The notes below the pieces were generated by a model. The model saw only the letters and a list, made by a program, of their open reading frames with translations. It had not been told where the DNA came from and did no database searches. A DNA stretch of 64,000 nt. Origin: Streptomyces sp. SUK 48. Lineage in GTDB: Bacteria; Actinomycetota; Actinomycetes; Streptomycetales; Streptomycetaceae. Made by a program: the position numbers and the translations under genes. Positions 23,984 through 32,151 of this stretch are shown here, one piece after another (positions within the stretch are counted from its first letter, which is position 1; every line of letters starts with the position of its first letter). The DNA is taken from the NCBI RefSeq assembly GCF_009650765.1, contig NZ_CP045740.1, positions 4,688,001 to 4,752,000 on the forward strand, in the 5' to 3' direction.

Positions 23984-25504
23984 CTACGACGGTCCGAACC
24001 GCTCGCGCAGCTTGTGCTTGAGTACCTTCCGCAGTGTCTCGTTACGTGGCAACTCCGCGATTGTTTCCAGTCGTTCGGGGAGCTTATGCGTGGCCAAGCC
24101 GTGCGTGCGGAGATACGACACGACCTCTGGCAAGGTCAACTCCGCAGCATCCGGACGCCGTTCCACCACCGCGCACACCAACTCCCCCCGTTCCGCGTCC
24201 GGCAGACCTATCACCGCCACGTCCCCCACCGCCGGATGCCCGTGCAGCAGGTCCTCGATCTCCTTCGCGGAGATGTTCTCGCCCTTGCGGATGATCACGT
24301 CCTTGCGGCGGCCGGTGAGGACGAGGTGGCCGGTGGGGGTGAGGTGGCCCAGGTCGCCGGTCGGGAGGTAGCCGTCGGGGGTGAAGGGCGGGTGGGAGGC
24401 GCCGAGGTAGCCCTGGCAGACGGCCTCGCCGCGCAGGTGGATCTCGCCGTCCACGATGCGGATGTCCATGCCCTCGGGTGGGCGGCCCTCCGTCGTGGCC
24501 AGGTTGGCCGGGGTGTCCGTGGGGTCGCCCATGGTGATCATCGGGGCCTCGGTCATGCCGTAGCCGTGGGTGAGCTGGACGCCCAGTTCGCGGACCACCT
24601 GGTGGTACAGCTCGGGCGGCTTGGGGGCGCCGCCGCCCGCCAGGAGGCGCAGGGTGGGGATCAGCCGGGTGCCGGGCCGCTTGCGCTGTTCGGTGAGGAA
24701 GAGGGAGTAGAAGGCCGTCGAGCCGCCGGCCACCGTCACACCGTGGCGGCGGTACTCCGGCAGGGAGTCCGGGAGCGCGAAGTGCTCCAGGAGCAGGGCC
24801 GGGACGCCGTACAGCAGCAGCATCACCAGGTAGTCCGCGCCGCCCACGTGCGCGTAGGGGAAGGCGATCGAGCCGACGTCGTCCGGGCGCAGCCGCAGCG
24901 CGTGGGCCAGGCAGGAGCCCGCCGCGATCAGGGAGCGGTCGCAGTGCAGGACGCCCTTGGGGGTGGAGGTGGTGCCCGAGGTCCAGTAGATCCAGCGGAC
25001 CGGGGTGCCGGAGGAGGGCGGGGCGGGGAGGACGGCGGGGTCGCCGGTGGGGAGGGCGTCGTAGGCCGGGAAGACGCCGGGGGCGCCCAGGCGGTGGGCC
25101 ATCGCCGTGTGGTCGTGGCCGCGCCACACGCCCGGGACCGCGAGGAACGACGCCTGCGACCGCCGCAGCGCGAAGGCCACCTCCCGGTCCCGGTAGAAGG
25201 GGATCAGGGGGGACTGGACGGCGCCGAGGCGGGCCAGGGCCAGGGACAGGACGGCCGTTTCGATACGGGTCGGCAGCTGCCAGGCCACCACCGTGCCGGG
25301 GCGCACCCCCATGCCGTACAGGCCCGCCGCCACCCGCTCCGCCCATCCGCACAGCTCGCCGAAGGTCAGCGAGCGGGAGGACTGGAGGAAGACCGGGCGG
25401 CCGGGGGTGAGGGCGGCGCGGCGGGCGGCCAGTTCCCACAGGGTGCGGGAACAACTCAGGGAACGCGCGGTCTCGTTCACGGATGCCAGAGGGGACGGGG
25501 CCAT
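23984..25504 (-). CDS. AMP-forming acyl-CoA synthetase/ligase
   Basis: 506 residues from ATG 25504 (AGGTGG upstream). It carries the ANL-superfamily motifs: WTSGTTSTPKGVLH (A3, phosphate binding), GYGMTEAPMI (A5), YLPTGDLGHLTPTGHLVLTG (A7-A8, with R-K-D) and the C-terminal lysine region RNETLRKVLKHKL (A10). It activates a carboxylate to an acyl-AMP and then the CoA thioester; the acid is unknown. It is transcribed divergently from the amidohydrolase/dehydrogenase operon, and two copies of the 15-bp palindrome lie between them. Confidence 0.92.
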   Translation of the reverse strand: MAPSPLASVNETARSLSCSRTLWELAARRAALTPGRPVFLQSSRSLTFGELCGWAERVAAGLYGMGVRPGTVVAWQLPTRIETAVLSLALARLGAVQSPLIPFYRDREVAFALRRSQASFLAVPGVWRGHDHTAMAHRLGAPGVFPAYDALPTGDPAVLPAPPSSGTPVRWIYWTSGTTSTPKGVLHCDRSLIAAGSCLAHALRLRPDDVGSIAFPYAHVGGADYLVMLLLYGVPALLLEHFALPDSLPEYRRHGVTVAGGSTAFYSLFLTEQRKRPGTRLIPTLRLLAGGGAPKPPELYHQVVRELGVQLTHGYGMTEAPMITMGDPTDTPANLATTEGRPPEGMDIRIVDGEIHLRGEAVCQGYLGASHPPFTPDGYLPTGDLGHLTPTGHLVLTGRRKDVIIRKGENISAKEIEDLLHGHPAVGDVAVIGLPDAERGELVCAVVERRPDAAELTLPEVVSYLRTHGLATHKLPERLETIAELPRNETLRKVLKHKLRERFGPS

Positions 25505-25540
25505 GGTCGCCACCTGCCTTTTGCCGCCCGGGAAGCTCTG

Positions 25541-25586
25541 CTGACGGATCGTCAGGTGTATGGCATGCTAACTGACGCGCCATCAG
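25541..25586. promoter_or_regulatory. Two copies of the 15-bp catabolic-regulon palindrome
   Basis: CTGACGGATCGTCAG at 25541-25555 and CTGACGCGCCATCAG at 25572-25586 differ from the ideal CTGACGGNCCGTCAG at one and two positions. They sit in the shared control region of the ligase gene (minus) and the amidohydrolase operon (plus). Their centres are 31 bp apart, about three helical turns. Confidence 0.75.
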
Positions 25587-25613
25587 ATCGGACCGGTCCG
25601 GCGGAGGGGAACC

Positions 25614-26810
25614 ATGGCGATCGAACTGCCCCGCATCATCAGCGTCGACGACCACGTGATCGAGCCCGCCCACCTCTTCGAGACCTGGCTGCCGGCGAAG
25701 TACCGGGAGCGGGGACCGCGGCCGCTCACCGCAGGGATCGGTGAACTCGCGTACGTGGGCGGGAAGTACCAGATCACCATGGACCCCGAGGGGACCCCGA
25801 CGGACTGGTGGATCTACGAGGACCTGAAGTTCCCGTACAAGCGCAACATCGCCGCCGTCGGCTTCGACCGCGACGAGATGACGCTGGAGGGGATCACCCG
25901 GGAGCAGATGCGGCGGGGGTGCTGGGACCCCGGGGCGCGGCTGGCGGACATGGACCTCAACCATGTCGAGGGGAGCCTGTGCTTCCCCACCTTTCCCCGC
26001 TTCTGCGGGCAGACCTTCGCCGAGGCGCACGACAAGGAGGTCGCCCTCGCCTGTGTGCGCGCCTACAACGACTGGATGGTGGAGGAGTGGTGCGGCGACA
26101 GCGGGGGCCGGCTCATCCCGCTGTGCCTGATCCCGTTGTGGGACGTGGGGCTGGCCGTCGAGGAGATACGGCGGAACGCGGCGCGCGGGGTGCGGGCCGT
26201 CACCTTCTCGGAGATCCCGACGCACCTCGGGCTGCCGTCCATCCACACCGGCTACTGGGACCCGTTCTTCGCCGTCTGCCAGGACACCGGCACGGTCGTC
26301 AACATGCACATCGGCAGCAGCTCCCAGATGCCCGCCGCCTCCCCGGACGCCCCGCCCGCCGTCCAAGCCTCGCTCAGCTTCAACAACGCGATGGCCTCGA
26401 TGATGGACTACCTCTTCAGCGGGGTCCTGGTGCGCTTCCCGCGGCTCAAACTGGCGTACTCCGAAGGGCAGATGGGGTGGGTGCCGTACGCCCTGGAGCG
26501 CGCCGACGACGTGTGGGCCGAGCACCGCGCCTGGGGCGGGGTGCGGGATCTGGTGCCCGAGCCGCCGTCGACGTACTACTACCGCCAGATCTACTGCTGC
26601 TTCTTCCGCGACAAGCACGGCGTCGCCTCGCTCGACGTCGTCGGCCGCGACAACGCCACCTTCGAGACCGACTACCCGCACGTCGACTCCACCTTCCCGC
26701 ACACCGAGGAGATCGCCCTCGACCATGTGCGGGGCCTGGACGAGGAGACCGTGTACAAGCTGATGCGCGGCAACGCCATCCGCATGCTCGGCCTCGACCT
26801 GGACCGGTGA
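25614..26810 (+). CDS. Amidohydrolase-family (ACMSD-like) metal hydrolase
   Basis: 398 residues. The fold starts with IISVDDHVIEP, where the usual metal-binding HxH of amidohydrolases is D-x-H-like. It continues with FPTFPRFCGQTF, RAYNDWMVEEWCG, GTVVNMHIGSSS and ends with ETDYPHVDSTFPH, giving the later His/Asp metal ligands. This is the Amidohydro_2 group. Members of this group act as decarboxylases or as hydrolases of beta-ketoacyl-CoA in aromatic acid degradation, so CoA-ester or C-C hydrolysis is plausible. GGAGGGGAACC precedes the ATG. A paralogue starts at 62915. Confidence 0.88.
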   Translation: MAIELPRIISVDDHVIEPAHLFETWLPAKYRERGPRPLTAGIGELAYVGGKYQITMDPEGTPTDWWIYEDLKFPYKRNIAAVGFDRDEMTLEGITREQMRRGCWDPGARLADMDLNHVEGSLCFPTFPRFCGQTFAEAHDKEVALACVRAYNDWMVEEWCGDSGGRLIPLCLIPLWDVGLAVEEIRRNAARGVRAVTFSEIPTHLGLPSIHTGYWDPFFAVCQDTGTVVNMHIGSSSQMPAASPDAPPAVQASLSFNNAMASMMDYLFSGVLVRFPRLKLAYSEGQMGWVPYALERADDVWAEHRAWGGVRDLVPEPPSTYYYRQIYCCFFRDKHGVASLDVVGRDNATFETDYPHVDSTFPHTEEIALDHVRGLDEETVYKLMRGNAIRMLGLDLDR

Positions 26811-27943
26811 TGGACCTCTCCGACACCCCGCAGGAGGCGGAGTTCCGGGGGCGGCTGCGGGAGTGGCTCGCCAAGGCGCTGCCCTCCGTCGGGCCCGCAC
26901 CGGACCCGGCCGACTGGCCCGGTCGGCGCGCCTACGACCTCGGCTGGCAGCGGACGCTGTACGACGCCGGGTACGCCGAGGTCCACTGGGACGCCTCCCC
27001 GGCGCTGCGGATGATCTTCCTGGAGGAGTCCGAGAAGGCGGGCGCGCCCTATGTCGGGGCGAACTTCGTCGGGCTGCTGCACGCGGGGCCGACCATCGCC
27101 GCCGAGGGCACCGACGCCCAGCGGGCGCGCTGGCTGGGGCCGATCCTGCGCGGCGAGGAGGTGTGGTGCCAGGGGTTCAGCGAGCCGGACGCCGGCTCCG
27201 ACCTCGCGGCGCTGCGCACCCGCGCCCGCCGGGACGGCGACGCCTACGTGGTCACCGGCAGCAAGATCTGGACCTCGCACGCGGAGGTCGCCGACTGGTG
27301 CGAGCTCCTCGTCCGCACCGACCCGGACGCGCCCCGCCACCGCGGCATCACCTGGCTCGCGCTGCCGATGCGCGCCGAGGGGGTCACCGTACGGCCGCTG
27401 CGCACGCTCGCCGGGTCCACCGAGTTCGCCGAGGTGTTCCTGGACGAGGTGCGGGTGCCGGCCGCCAACCGGGTCGGCGCGGAGCACGACGGCTGGCGGG
27501 TCACCATGGTCACCCTCTCCTTCGAGCGCGGCACCGCCTTCGTGGGGGAGGTCGTCGCCTGCCGCCGGGTGCTGCGCCAACTCGCCGCGACGGCAAGGGA
27601 GAACGGGCGGTGGGAAGACTCCGCGCTGCGGCGCCGGCTCGGCCGCCTCGACGCCGAGTTCCGCGCGCTGTGGCGGCTGACCCAGTGGAACGTCAGCGCG
27701 GCGACGGCCGCCGGAGGGGTGCCGGGGGTCGGCGGGTCCGTCTTCAAACTCCGGTACTCGGGAGCCCGCCAGGAGTTGTACGACACCGCCGCCGACGTCC
27801 TCGGCCCGGACGCCCTCGACCTGGACCGGCCGTGGGTGCTCGACCGGCTGTCCTCGCTGTCGTACACGATCGCGGCCGGCACCTCGCAGATCCAGCGCAA
27901 CATCGTGGCCGAGCGGATGCTGGGGCTGCCGAAGGGGAGATGA
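26810..27943 (+). CDS. Acyl-CoA dehydrogenase, larger subunit type
   Basis: 377 residues, starting in a TGATG overlap with the amidohydrolase gene. The motifs are WCQGFSEPDAGSDLAALRT (substrate/FAD loop), GSKIWTSHAEVADWCELLVR and the C-terminal YTIAAGTSQIQRNIVAERML. At the position where many family members have the catalytic Glu just before G-T-S, this protein has Ala. That suggests it is the FAD-binding partner of a heteromeric dehydrogenase with the next gene, as in actinobacterial steroid-type FadE pairs. The reaction would be alpha,beta-dehydrogenation of an acyl-CoA. Confidence 0.9.
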   Translation: MDLSDTPQEAEFRGRLREWLAKALPSVGPAPDPADWPGRRAYDLGWQRTLYDAGYAEVHWDASPALRMIFLEESEKAGAPYVGANFVGLLHAGPTIAAEGTDAQRARWLGPILRGEEVWCQGFSEPDAGSDLAALRTRARRDGDAYVVTGSKIWTSHAEVADWCELLVRTDPDAPRHRGITWLALPMRAEGVTVRPLRTLAGSTEFAEVFLDEVRVPAANRVGAEHDGWRVTMVTLSFERGTAFVGEVVACRRVLRQLAATARENGRWEDSALRRRLGRLDAEFRALWRLTQWNVSAATAAGGVPGVGGSVFKLRYSGARQELYDTAADVLGPDALDLDRPWVLDRLSSLSYTIAAGTSQIQRNIVAERMLGLPKGR

Positions 27944-28812
27944 GCGTGCGGTTCCGACTGACCGAGGACCAGCGGGAGTTGCAGCGGGGGGTACGCGGGC
28001 TGCTGGAGCGGCGGTTTCCCCGGGAGGCGCTGCGCGCGGCCGTCGACGCCCCCGGGCGGATCGACCGGGAGCTGTGGCGGGCGCTGGGGGCGGCCGGGTT
28101 CTTCGCGCTCCGGCTGCCGGAGGCGGCGGGCGGGGTGGGGCTCGGGGTCCCCGAGGCCGTGCTCGCCTTCGAGGAGGCCGGGCGGGCGCTGCTGCCGGGC
28201 CCGCTGGTGGCCACGCACCTCGCGGCGGGCGCCGTACCGGGCGCGGCGGCGGGGGAGACGGTGGTGGCCGCCGTCGGCGGGGAGCTGGTGGAGTGGCTGG
28301 ACGCGGCGGACGTCGTACGGGGGGACGCCTGCGGAGCCGTACCGCTGCGGTCGGTCGACCCGTTGACCCCCCTGCACCGGGTCCCGCGCGCGGCCGCCGC
28401 CGACCCGCTCGCCGTACTCCTCACGGCGGCCGAACAACTGGGCGGTGCGGTACGGCTGAGCGAACTGGCGGCGCAACACGCCCGGACCCGCGAGCAGTTC
28501 GGGCGGCCGATCGGGTCGTTCCAGGCCGTGCAGCATCTGTGCGCGGACCTCCTGGTGCGTGCCGAGACCGCGCGGGCCGCCGTCTACGCGGCCGCCGTCA
28601 CCGGGGACCCGGGCGACATCGCGGCCGCCCGGCTGCTCGCCGACGAGGCCGCCGTGCGCGGCGCCCGCGACTGCCTCCAGGTGCACGGCGGCATGGGCTT
28701 CACCTGGGAGGCGGATGTGCATCTGCATCTGAAAAGGGCGTGGGTGCGTGCACAGCGCAATGGAGAAGTGACGGAGAGTGAGGAATTGCTCGCCGCAGGC
28801 TTGGTCTCCTGA
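27940..28812 (+). CDS. Short acyl-CoA dehydrogenase subunit (290 aa)
   Basis: 290 residues, starting in an ATGA overlap with the preceding gene. The N-terminal helical domain (RFRLTEDQRELQRGVRGLLE) and the C-terminal helical domain (HARTREQFGRPIGSFQAVQH, LQVHGGMGFTWEADVHLHLK) are intact. The middle beta domain is strongly shortened compared with the usual 380 residues. The GFTWE glutamate is present. The pair 26810/27940 matches the alpha/beta subunit pattern of heterotetrameric FadE enzymes in which each subunit alone is incomplete. Confidence 0.9.
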   Translation: MSVRFRLTEDQRELQRGVRGLLERRFPREALRAAVDAPGRIDRELWRALGAAGFFALRLPEAAGGVGLGVPEAVLAFEEAGRALLPGPLVATHLAAGAVPGAAAGETVVAAVGGELVEWLDAADVVRGDACGAVPLRSVDPLTPLHRVPRAAAADPLAVLLTAAEQLGGAVRLSELAAQHARTREQFGRPIGSFQAVQHLCADLLVRAETARAAVYAAAVTGDPGDIAAARLLADEAAVRGARDCLQVHGGMGFTWEADVHLHLKRAWVRAQRNGEVTESEELLAAGLVS

Positions 28813-29199
28813 GCGCTGCTGTGCTGCGCCGGAGTAAAGCCATGGCCCAAGATGTCGCGGATCGTGGCGCCCTGGAATCACAGAGCGTTGATACCGGGTT
28901 GTGTCCTTCGCGGGGGCTCGTCACGGCCCGGAGTCGGCGGCCGCTCCGGTACCTTGTGTGGGATGCGAGTGGCTGCGAACGCGGGCGATGCCGGCGGTGC
29001 CCCTGGGGCGGCGCCGGGACATGCGATGCGTGCCGCTGCTCGCGGGGTGGACCGGGGCGAGGCCCCCGGGTGTTCGACTCCCCGGCGTAAGCGTCGCACA
29101 GTATGCCCCACGCGTACTCCTTCGCGAGGGAATATGCCCGAAGCGCTTGTTGGGGTGACTGTACGTCAACCATGCTGTGCAGCAAGGAGATCACGTTCC
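28813..29199. other. 387-bp gene-free leader
   Basis: No frame here has convincing codon bias. The region includes GTTGATACCGGGTTGTGTCC near 28886 and a more AT-containing stretch around 29100-29180, CTTGTTGGGGTGACTGTACG, either of which might be a promoter for the small gene at 29200. No terminator hairpin is obvious after the dehydrogenase operon. Confidence 0.35.
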
Positions 29200-29334
29200 G
29201 TGACCCTTGCTCTGGCTGTTGTCCAGGCCATGCAGGAAATGGCTACGATCGTGGCCCTCGTGATCGTCGTCACGGCTCGCGCCGGGGCGGCTCGGTGGCG
29301 CGGGGTCGCGGTCTCGCCGGTTCGGATGGTGTGA
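29200..29334 (+). CDS. Short hydrophobic peptide upstream of an HATPase gene
   Basis: 44 residues from GTG 29200, placed 10 nt after the strong site AAGGAGA. The peptide begins VTLALAVVQAMQEMATIVAL, continues VIVVTARAGA and ends in a basic tail ARWRGVAVSP. It looks like a single membrane-inserting helix with a positively charged C-terminus. Its stop (TGA 29332-29334) is 3 bp before the GTG start of the HATPase gene, so the two are probably translationally linked. It may be a leader peptide or a small membrane protein. Confidence 0.5.
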   Translation: MTLALAVVQAMQEMATIVALVIVVTARAGAARWRGVAVSPVRMV

Positions 29335-29337
29335 GCG

Positions 29338-29825
29338 GTGCAGGTGCTTCAAGTGCAGCTGGAGATCCGGCCCGACCCCGCGGAAGTGGGGCGCGCCAGG
29401 AAGTGGGCCCGCTCGCGGCTCGACGGGCTGGGCATAGCGGCCGACGAGCCGGTGGCCGAGACGCTGGTCCTGCTCGTCTCCGAGCTGGTGACCAACGCCG
29501 TGGTGCACACCGGCCGCCCGGCCGTCCTGCGGCTCTCCCTGCCGGGCACCCGGGCCCCGCCGCCCCCACGCCCACGGTGCGGGTCGAGGTCACCGACACC
29601 TGCTCCCGGGCCCCTGTGCCGCGCTGCGTCGGCGGTGACGCCACCGGCGGCCGGGGCCTCGCCCTCGTGGACTGCCTCGCCGACCGCTGGGGCTGGAGCC
29701 GCGAGGGCGCCGGCAAGAGCATCTGGTGCGAGGTGGACGGCGGCGCGCGCCACGAGAGGAGCGCGGCGGTGGCGTACGGAGGCGGTCCGTCCGCGTACGA
29801 GGATTTCGCCTTCGAAGCGGTGTAG
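29338..29825 (+). pseudogene. HATPase_c anti-sigma-type protein with a one-base frameshift
   Basis: From GTG 29338 the frame reads VQVLQVQLEIRPDPAEVGRA, then ETLVLLVSELVTNAVVHTGR (N-box). After TRAPPPP it loses similarity. The expected continuation, TVRVEVTDTCSRAPVPRCVG and GGRGLALVDCLADRWGWSRE (G1 and G2 boxes), lies in another frame and ends at the stop at 29825. The shift maps to the C-run at 29563-29567; adding one C gives a continuous protein of about 162 residues ending YEDFAFEAV. It is either a real one-base deletion or a sequencing error. Confidence 0.75.
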
Positions 29826-30108
29826 CCCCGGGGAGGGCCGCGGTGCGCCGGGGGATGCCTCCGTGCGCGGGCGTCGTGAACCGGCCGCATGTCCTGAATT
29901 ACCGCCCCGGCATTGACGATCCCCGCCCGGCTGAACACGCTGGTGTGCGTCGATTCGCCGCGAGGGGACGGCGAGGGCCGGGCCGCGGCCAGGGGTCCTC
30001 GCCGAGAGCGGGTCGCACCGGAGGGCGGCGCGGGCGTGCGGCGCAGGGGGGCGACCGCGCCGCCAACCGGCCCGCCGCCGGCGCGCGTTGCTCATCGTGT
30101 CTCGACTC

Positions 30109-31035
30109 TCACAGGAGTGCCACCGGGGCCACCGGCGATCCCGTCGCGCCCGCGAACGGCTCGGGCGCCGCCGACAGCAGGAACGCGTACCGCCCGCACT
30201 CTCCACAGGCTGTGGACAACTCTTCCAGATTCCAGTTCTGGCCCTGGAGCATCCCCATCTCCACCAGATGCAGGGCGTGCACCGGCAGCCACAGATCGTC
30301 GATCTCGGGCGGGAAGATCTCGAAGGTGAGCGTGTCGTTGGCGACGGCGGCGACATCGCGGGCGTGGAACCACTCCGGCGTACGGACCGAGAGACCGGGC
30401 GACGGATAGCCGTACCCGTGCCGGTCCCCGCCGAGCAGCACCCGCACCTGGCCGGTGCGCACCAGCACGATGTCACCGGCCCGCACCCGCACCCCGCCGA
30501 ACTCCTCCGCCCGCTCCAGCTCCTGCGGCGTGACCGCGTGCCCCCCGGCCAGCCGCTCCACGCCCAGCGCCGCGGCCACGTCCAGCAGCACCCCGCGCGA
30601 GAGGACCGGCCCCGCCCTGTCGATCCCGGAGTACGCGGCGCCGCCGTGCGCGGTCACCGTGGCCGCCGGGCGCCCGTTGTAGAGCCGCCCGCCGTGCGAG
30701 ACGTGCGGCAGCGCGTCCCAGTGCGTGCCCGCCTGGAGCCCCAGGGTCACCACATCGTCGCTGCACGCCACCGTGCCGGGCCCGAACAACTCCTGGTTGA
30801 GCTGGGTCATCGCGTGCAGCGGATCGACCCGGCCCGGGATCACGCCCGTCTGCACGCCGTCGTGGGTGAGGGGCAGCGCGAGCGGGATACGACGGCCCGT
30901 GCGCACCTCGGCGACGGCGCCGCGCACCACCGCGTCGGTGATCAGGTTGAGCGTGCCGATCTCGTCCTCGGCGCCCCAGCGCCCCCAGTTGTTCACGCGC
31001 CCGGCGATCTCGTGGAACTCCTTGGGCAGTGTCAT
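30109..31035 (-). CDS. Cyclase-family (kynurenine formamidase-like) metal hydrolase
   Basis: 308 residues. The PF04199 signature is visible as LGLQAGTHWDALPHVSHGGR, i.e. H-x-G-T-H-x-D-like metal-binding residues, and IVLVRTGQVRVLLG follows. These enzymes are Zn/Mn-dependent amide or ester hydrolases (isatin hydrolase, kynurenine formamidase). In this context it may open a ring or hydrolyse an intermediate. It is divergent from the SDR operon across a palindrome at 31085-31099. Confidence 0.88.
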   Translation of the reverse strand: MTLPKEFHEIAGRVNNWGRWGAEDEIGTLNLITDAVVRGAVAEVRTGRRIPLALPLTHDGVQTGVIPGRVDPLHAMTQLNQELFGPGTVACSDDVVTLGLQAGTHWDALPHVSHGGRLYNGRPAATVTAHGGAAYSGIDRAGPVLSRGVLLDVAAALGVERLAGGHAVTPQELERAEEFGGVRVRAGDIVLVRTGQVRVLLGGDRHGYGYPSPGLSVRTPEWFHARDVAAVANDTLTFEIFPPEIDDLWLPVHALHLVEMGMLQGQNWNLEELSTACGECGRYAFLLSAAPEPFAGATGSPVAPVALL

Positions 31036-31084
31036 CCGGTGCCTCCCCGGGGCTTGTGTCCGCGCCTGAGCCGGGCCATAAAAT

Positions 31085-31099
31085 CTAACGGACCGTCAG
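31085..31099. promoter_or_regulatory. Catabolic-regulon palindrome CTAACGGACCGTCAG
   Basis: One mismatch to CTGACGGNCCGTCAG. It overlaps a possible -10 element (TAAAAT at 31079-31084) in the 86-bp gap between the divergent cyclase and SDR genes, where a repressor could block both. Confidence 0.75.
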
Positions 31100-31121
31100 A
31101 AACCGCGGGAAGGGGCCGGGC

Positions 31122-32039
31122 GTGGGGAACTTCTTGGCAGGCAAGGTCATCGCCGTCACGGGCGCGGGGCGGGGCATCGGACGGGCGGTCGCGCTGGCGG
31201 CGGCGCGGGAGGGGGCGCGGGTCGTCGTCAACGACTACGGCGTCGCGACGGACGGCACCGCGCCGAGCAGCGAGGTCGCCGCGGCGGTCGTGAAAGAGAT
31301 CGAGGCGGCGGGCGGGGAGGCGGTCGCGGTCGCCGACGACATCTCCACGATGGCGGGCGGGCAGCGGGTCGTGGACACGGCGGTGGGCGCGTTCGGACGG
31401 CTCGACGGGGTGGTCTGCGTCGCCGGCATCCTGCGCGAGCGGATGCTGTTCAACATGACCGAGGAGGAGTGGGACCCGGTCATCGCGACCCACCTCAAGG
31501 GCACGTTCACGGTCTTCCGGGCGGCCGCCGCGGTGATGCGGCGGCAGCGGTCCGGCACGCTGATCGGGTTCACCAGCGGGAACCACCAGGGCTCCGTGTC
31601 CCAGGCGAACTACAGCGCGGCCAAGGGCGGGATCATCTCGCTGGTGCGCAGCGCGGCGCTGGGGCTGCACAAGTACGGGGTGACGGCGAACGCGGTGGCG
31701 CCGGTGGCGCGGACGCGGATGTCGGCGGACGTGCCCATGGAGCTGGCCGGGATGGGGTCGGCGGAGGACGTGGCGGCGCTGGTGGTGTACCTGCTCTCGG
31801 ACCGGGCGGCGCGGGAGCGGATCACCGGGCAGGTGTACTCGGTGGCGGGGGCGCGGATCGCGGTGTGGGCGCAGCCGGTCGAGCTGCGCTCGGTCTATGC
31901 CGAGGGCGGGTCGTGGACGCCGGAGCGGATAGCGGAGTTCCTGCCGGGGGCGGTGGGGGTGGATCCGATGCCGATGCTGTCCCGGCTGGCGGCGATGGAG
32001 GAGGCGGCGAGGTCGGGGGCCCGTCCGAACGCCTCATAG
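31122..32039 (+). CDS. Short-chain dehydrogenase of the MFE-2 / 3-hydroxyacyl-CoA type
   Basis: 305 residues. The NAD-binding motif is VTGAGRGIGRAVALAAAREG followed by VVVNDYG, the form typical of the peroxisomal multifunctional enzyme-2 (HSD17B4) dehydrogenase domain. The active-site Tyr-Lys pair is in NYSAAKGGIISL, preceded by IGFTSGN. It has an extra C-terminal segment of about 60 residues. Its likely role is oxidation of a 3-hydroxyacyl-CoA in beta-oxidation. It is first in an operon with the dehydrogenase (32152) and alcohol dehydrogenase (33294). Confidence 0.88.
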   Translation: MGNFLAGKVIAVTGAGRGIGRAVALAAAREGARVVVNDYGVATDGTAPSSEVAAAVVKEIEAAGGEAVAVADDISTMAGGQRVVDTAVGAFGRLDGVVCVAGILRERMLFNMTEEEWDPVIATHLKGTFTVFRAAAAVMRRQRSGTLIGFTSGNHQGSVSQANYSAAKGGIISLVRSAALGLHKYGVTANAVAPVARTRMSADVPMELAGMGSAEDVAALVVYLLSDRAARERITGQVYSVAGARIAVWAQPVELRSVYAEGGSWTPERIAEFLPGAVGVDPMPMLSRLAAMEEAARSGARPNAS

Positions 32040-32099
32040 ATCGTGGGGAGTTGATCGTTGGCGGCTGCGGGTGAGTGGTGGTTGATCGCGCGGTTCCCC

Positions 32100-32117
32100 G
32101 CGCCCCTGACGGGGCGC
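32100..32117 (+). terminator. Hairpin GCGCCCC-TGAC-GGGGCGC
   Basis: A perfect 7-bp stem with a 4-nt loop, preceded by CGCGCGGTTCCCC. This composite (GCGGTTCCCCGCGCCCCTGA...) is a common Streptomyces intergenic element. It may partially terminate transcription after the SDR gene, or act as an RNA-processing hairpin before the dehydrogenase gene. Confidence 0.5.
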
Positions 32118-32151
32118 TGCCGGTACCGCGGGCTGGATGGAGGCGGGGAGT

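Noticed and set aside
32106..32112. CTGACGG as a regulon half-site before the dehydrogenase at 32152
   Set aside because: The right half (GCGCTGC) does not match, and the heptamer is part of a common GCGCCCC-TGAC-GGGGCGC hairpin.
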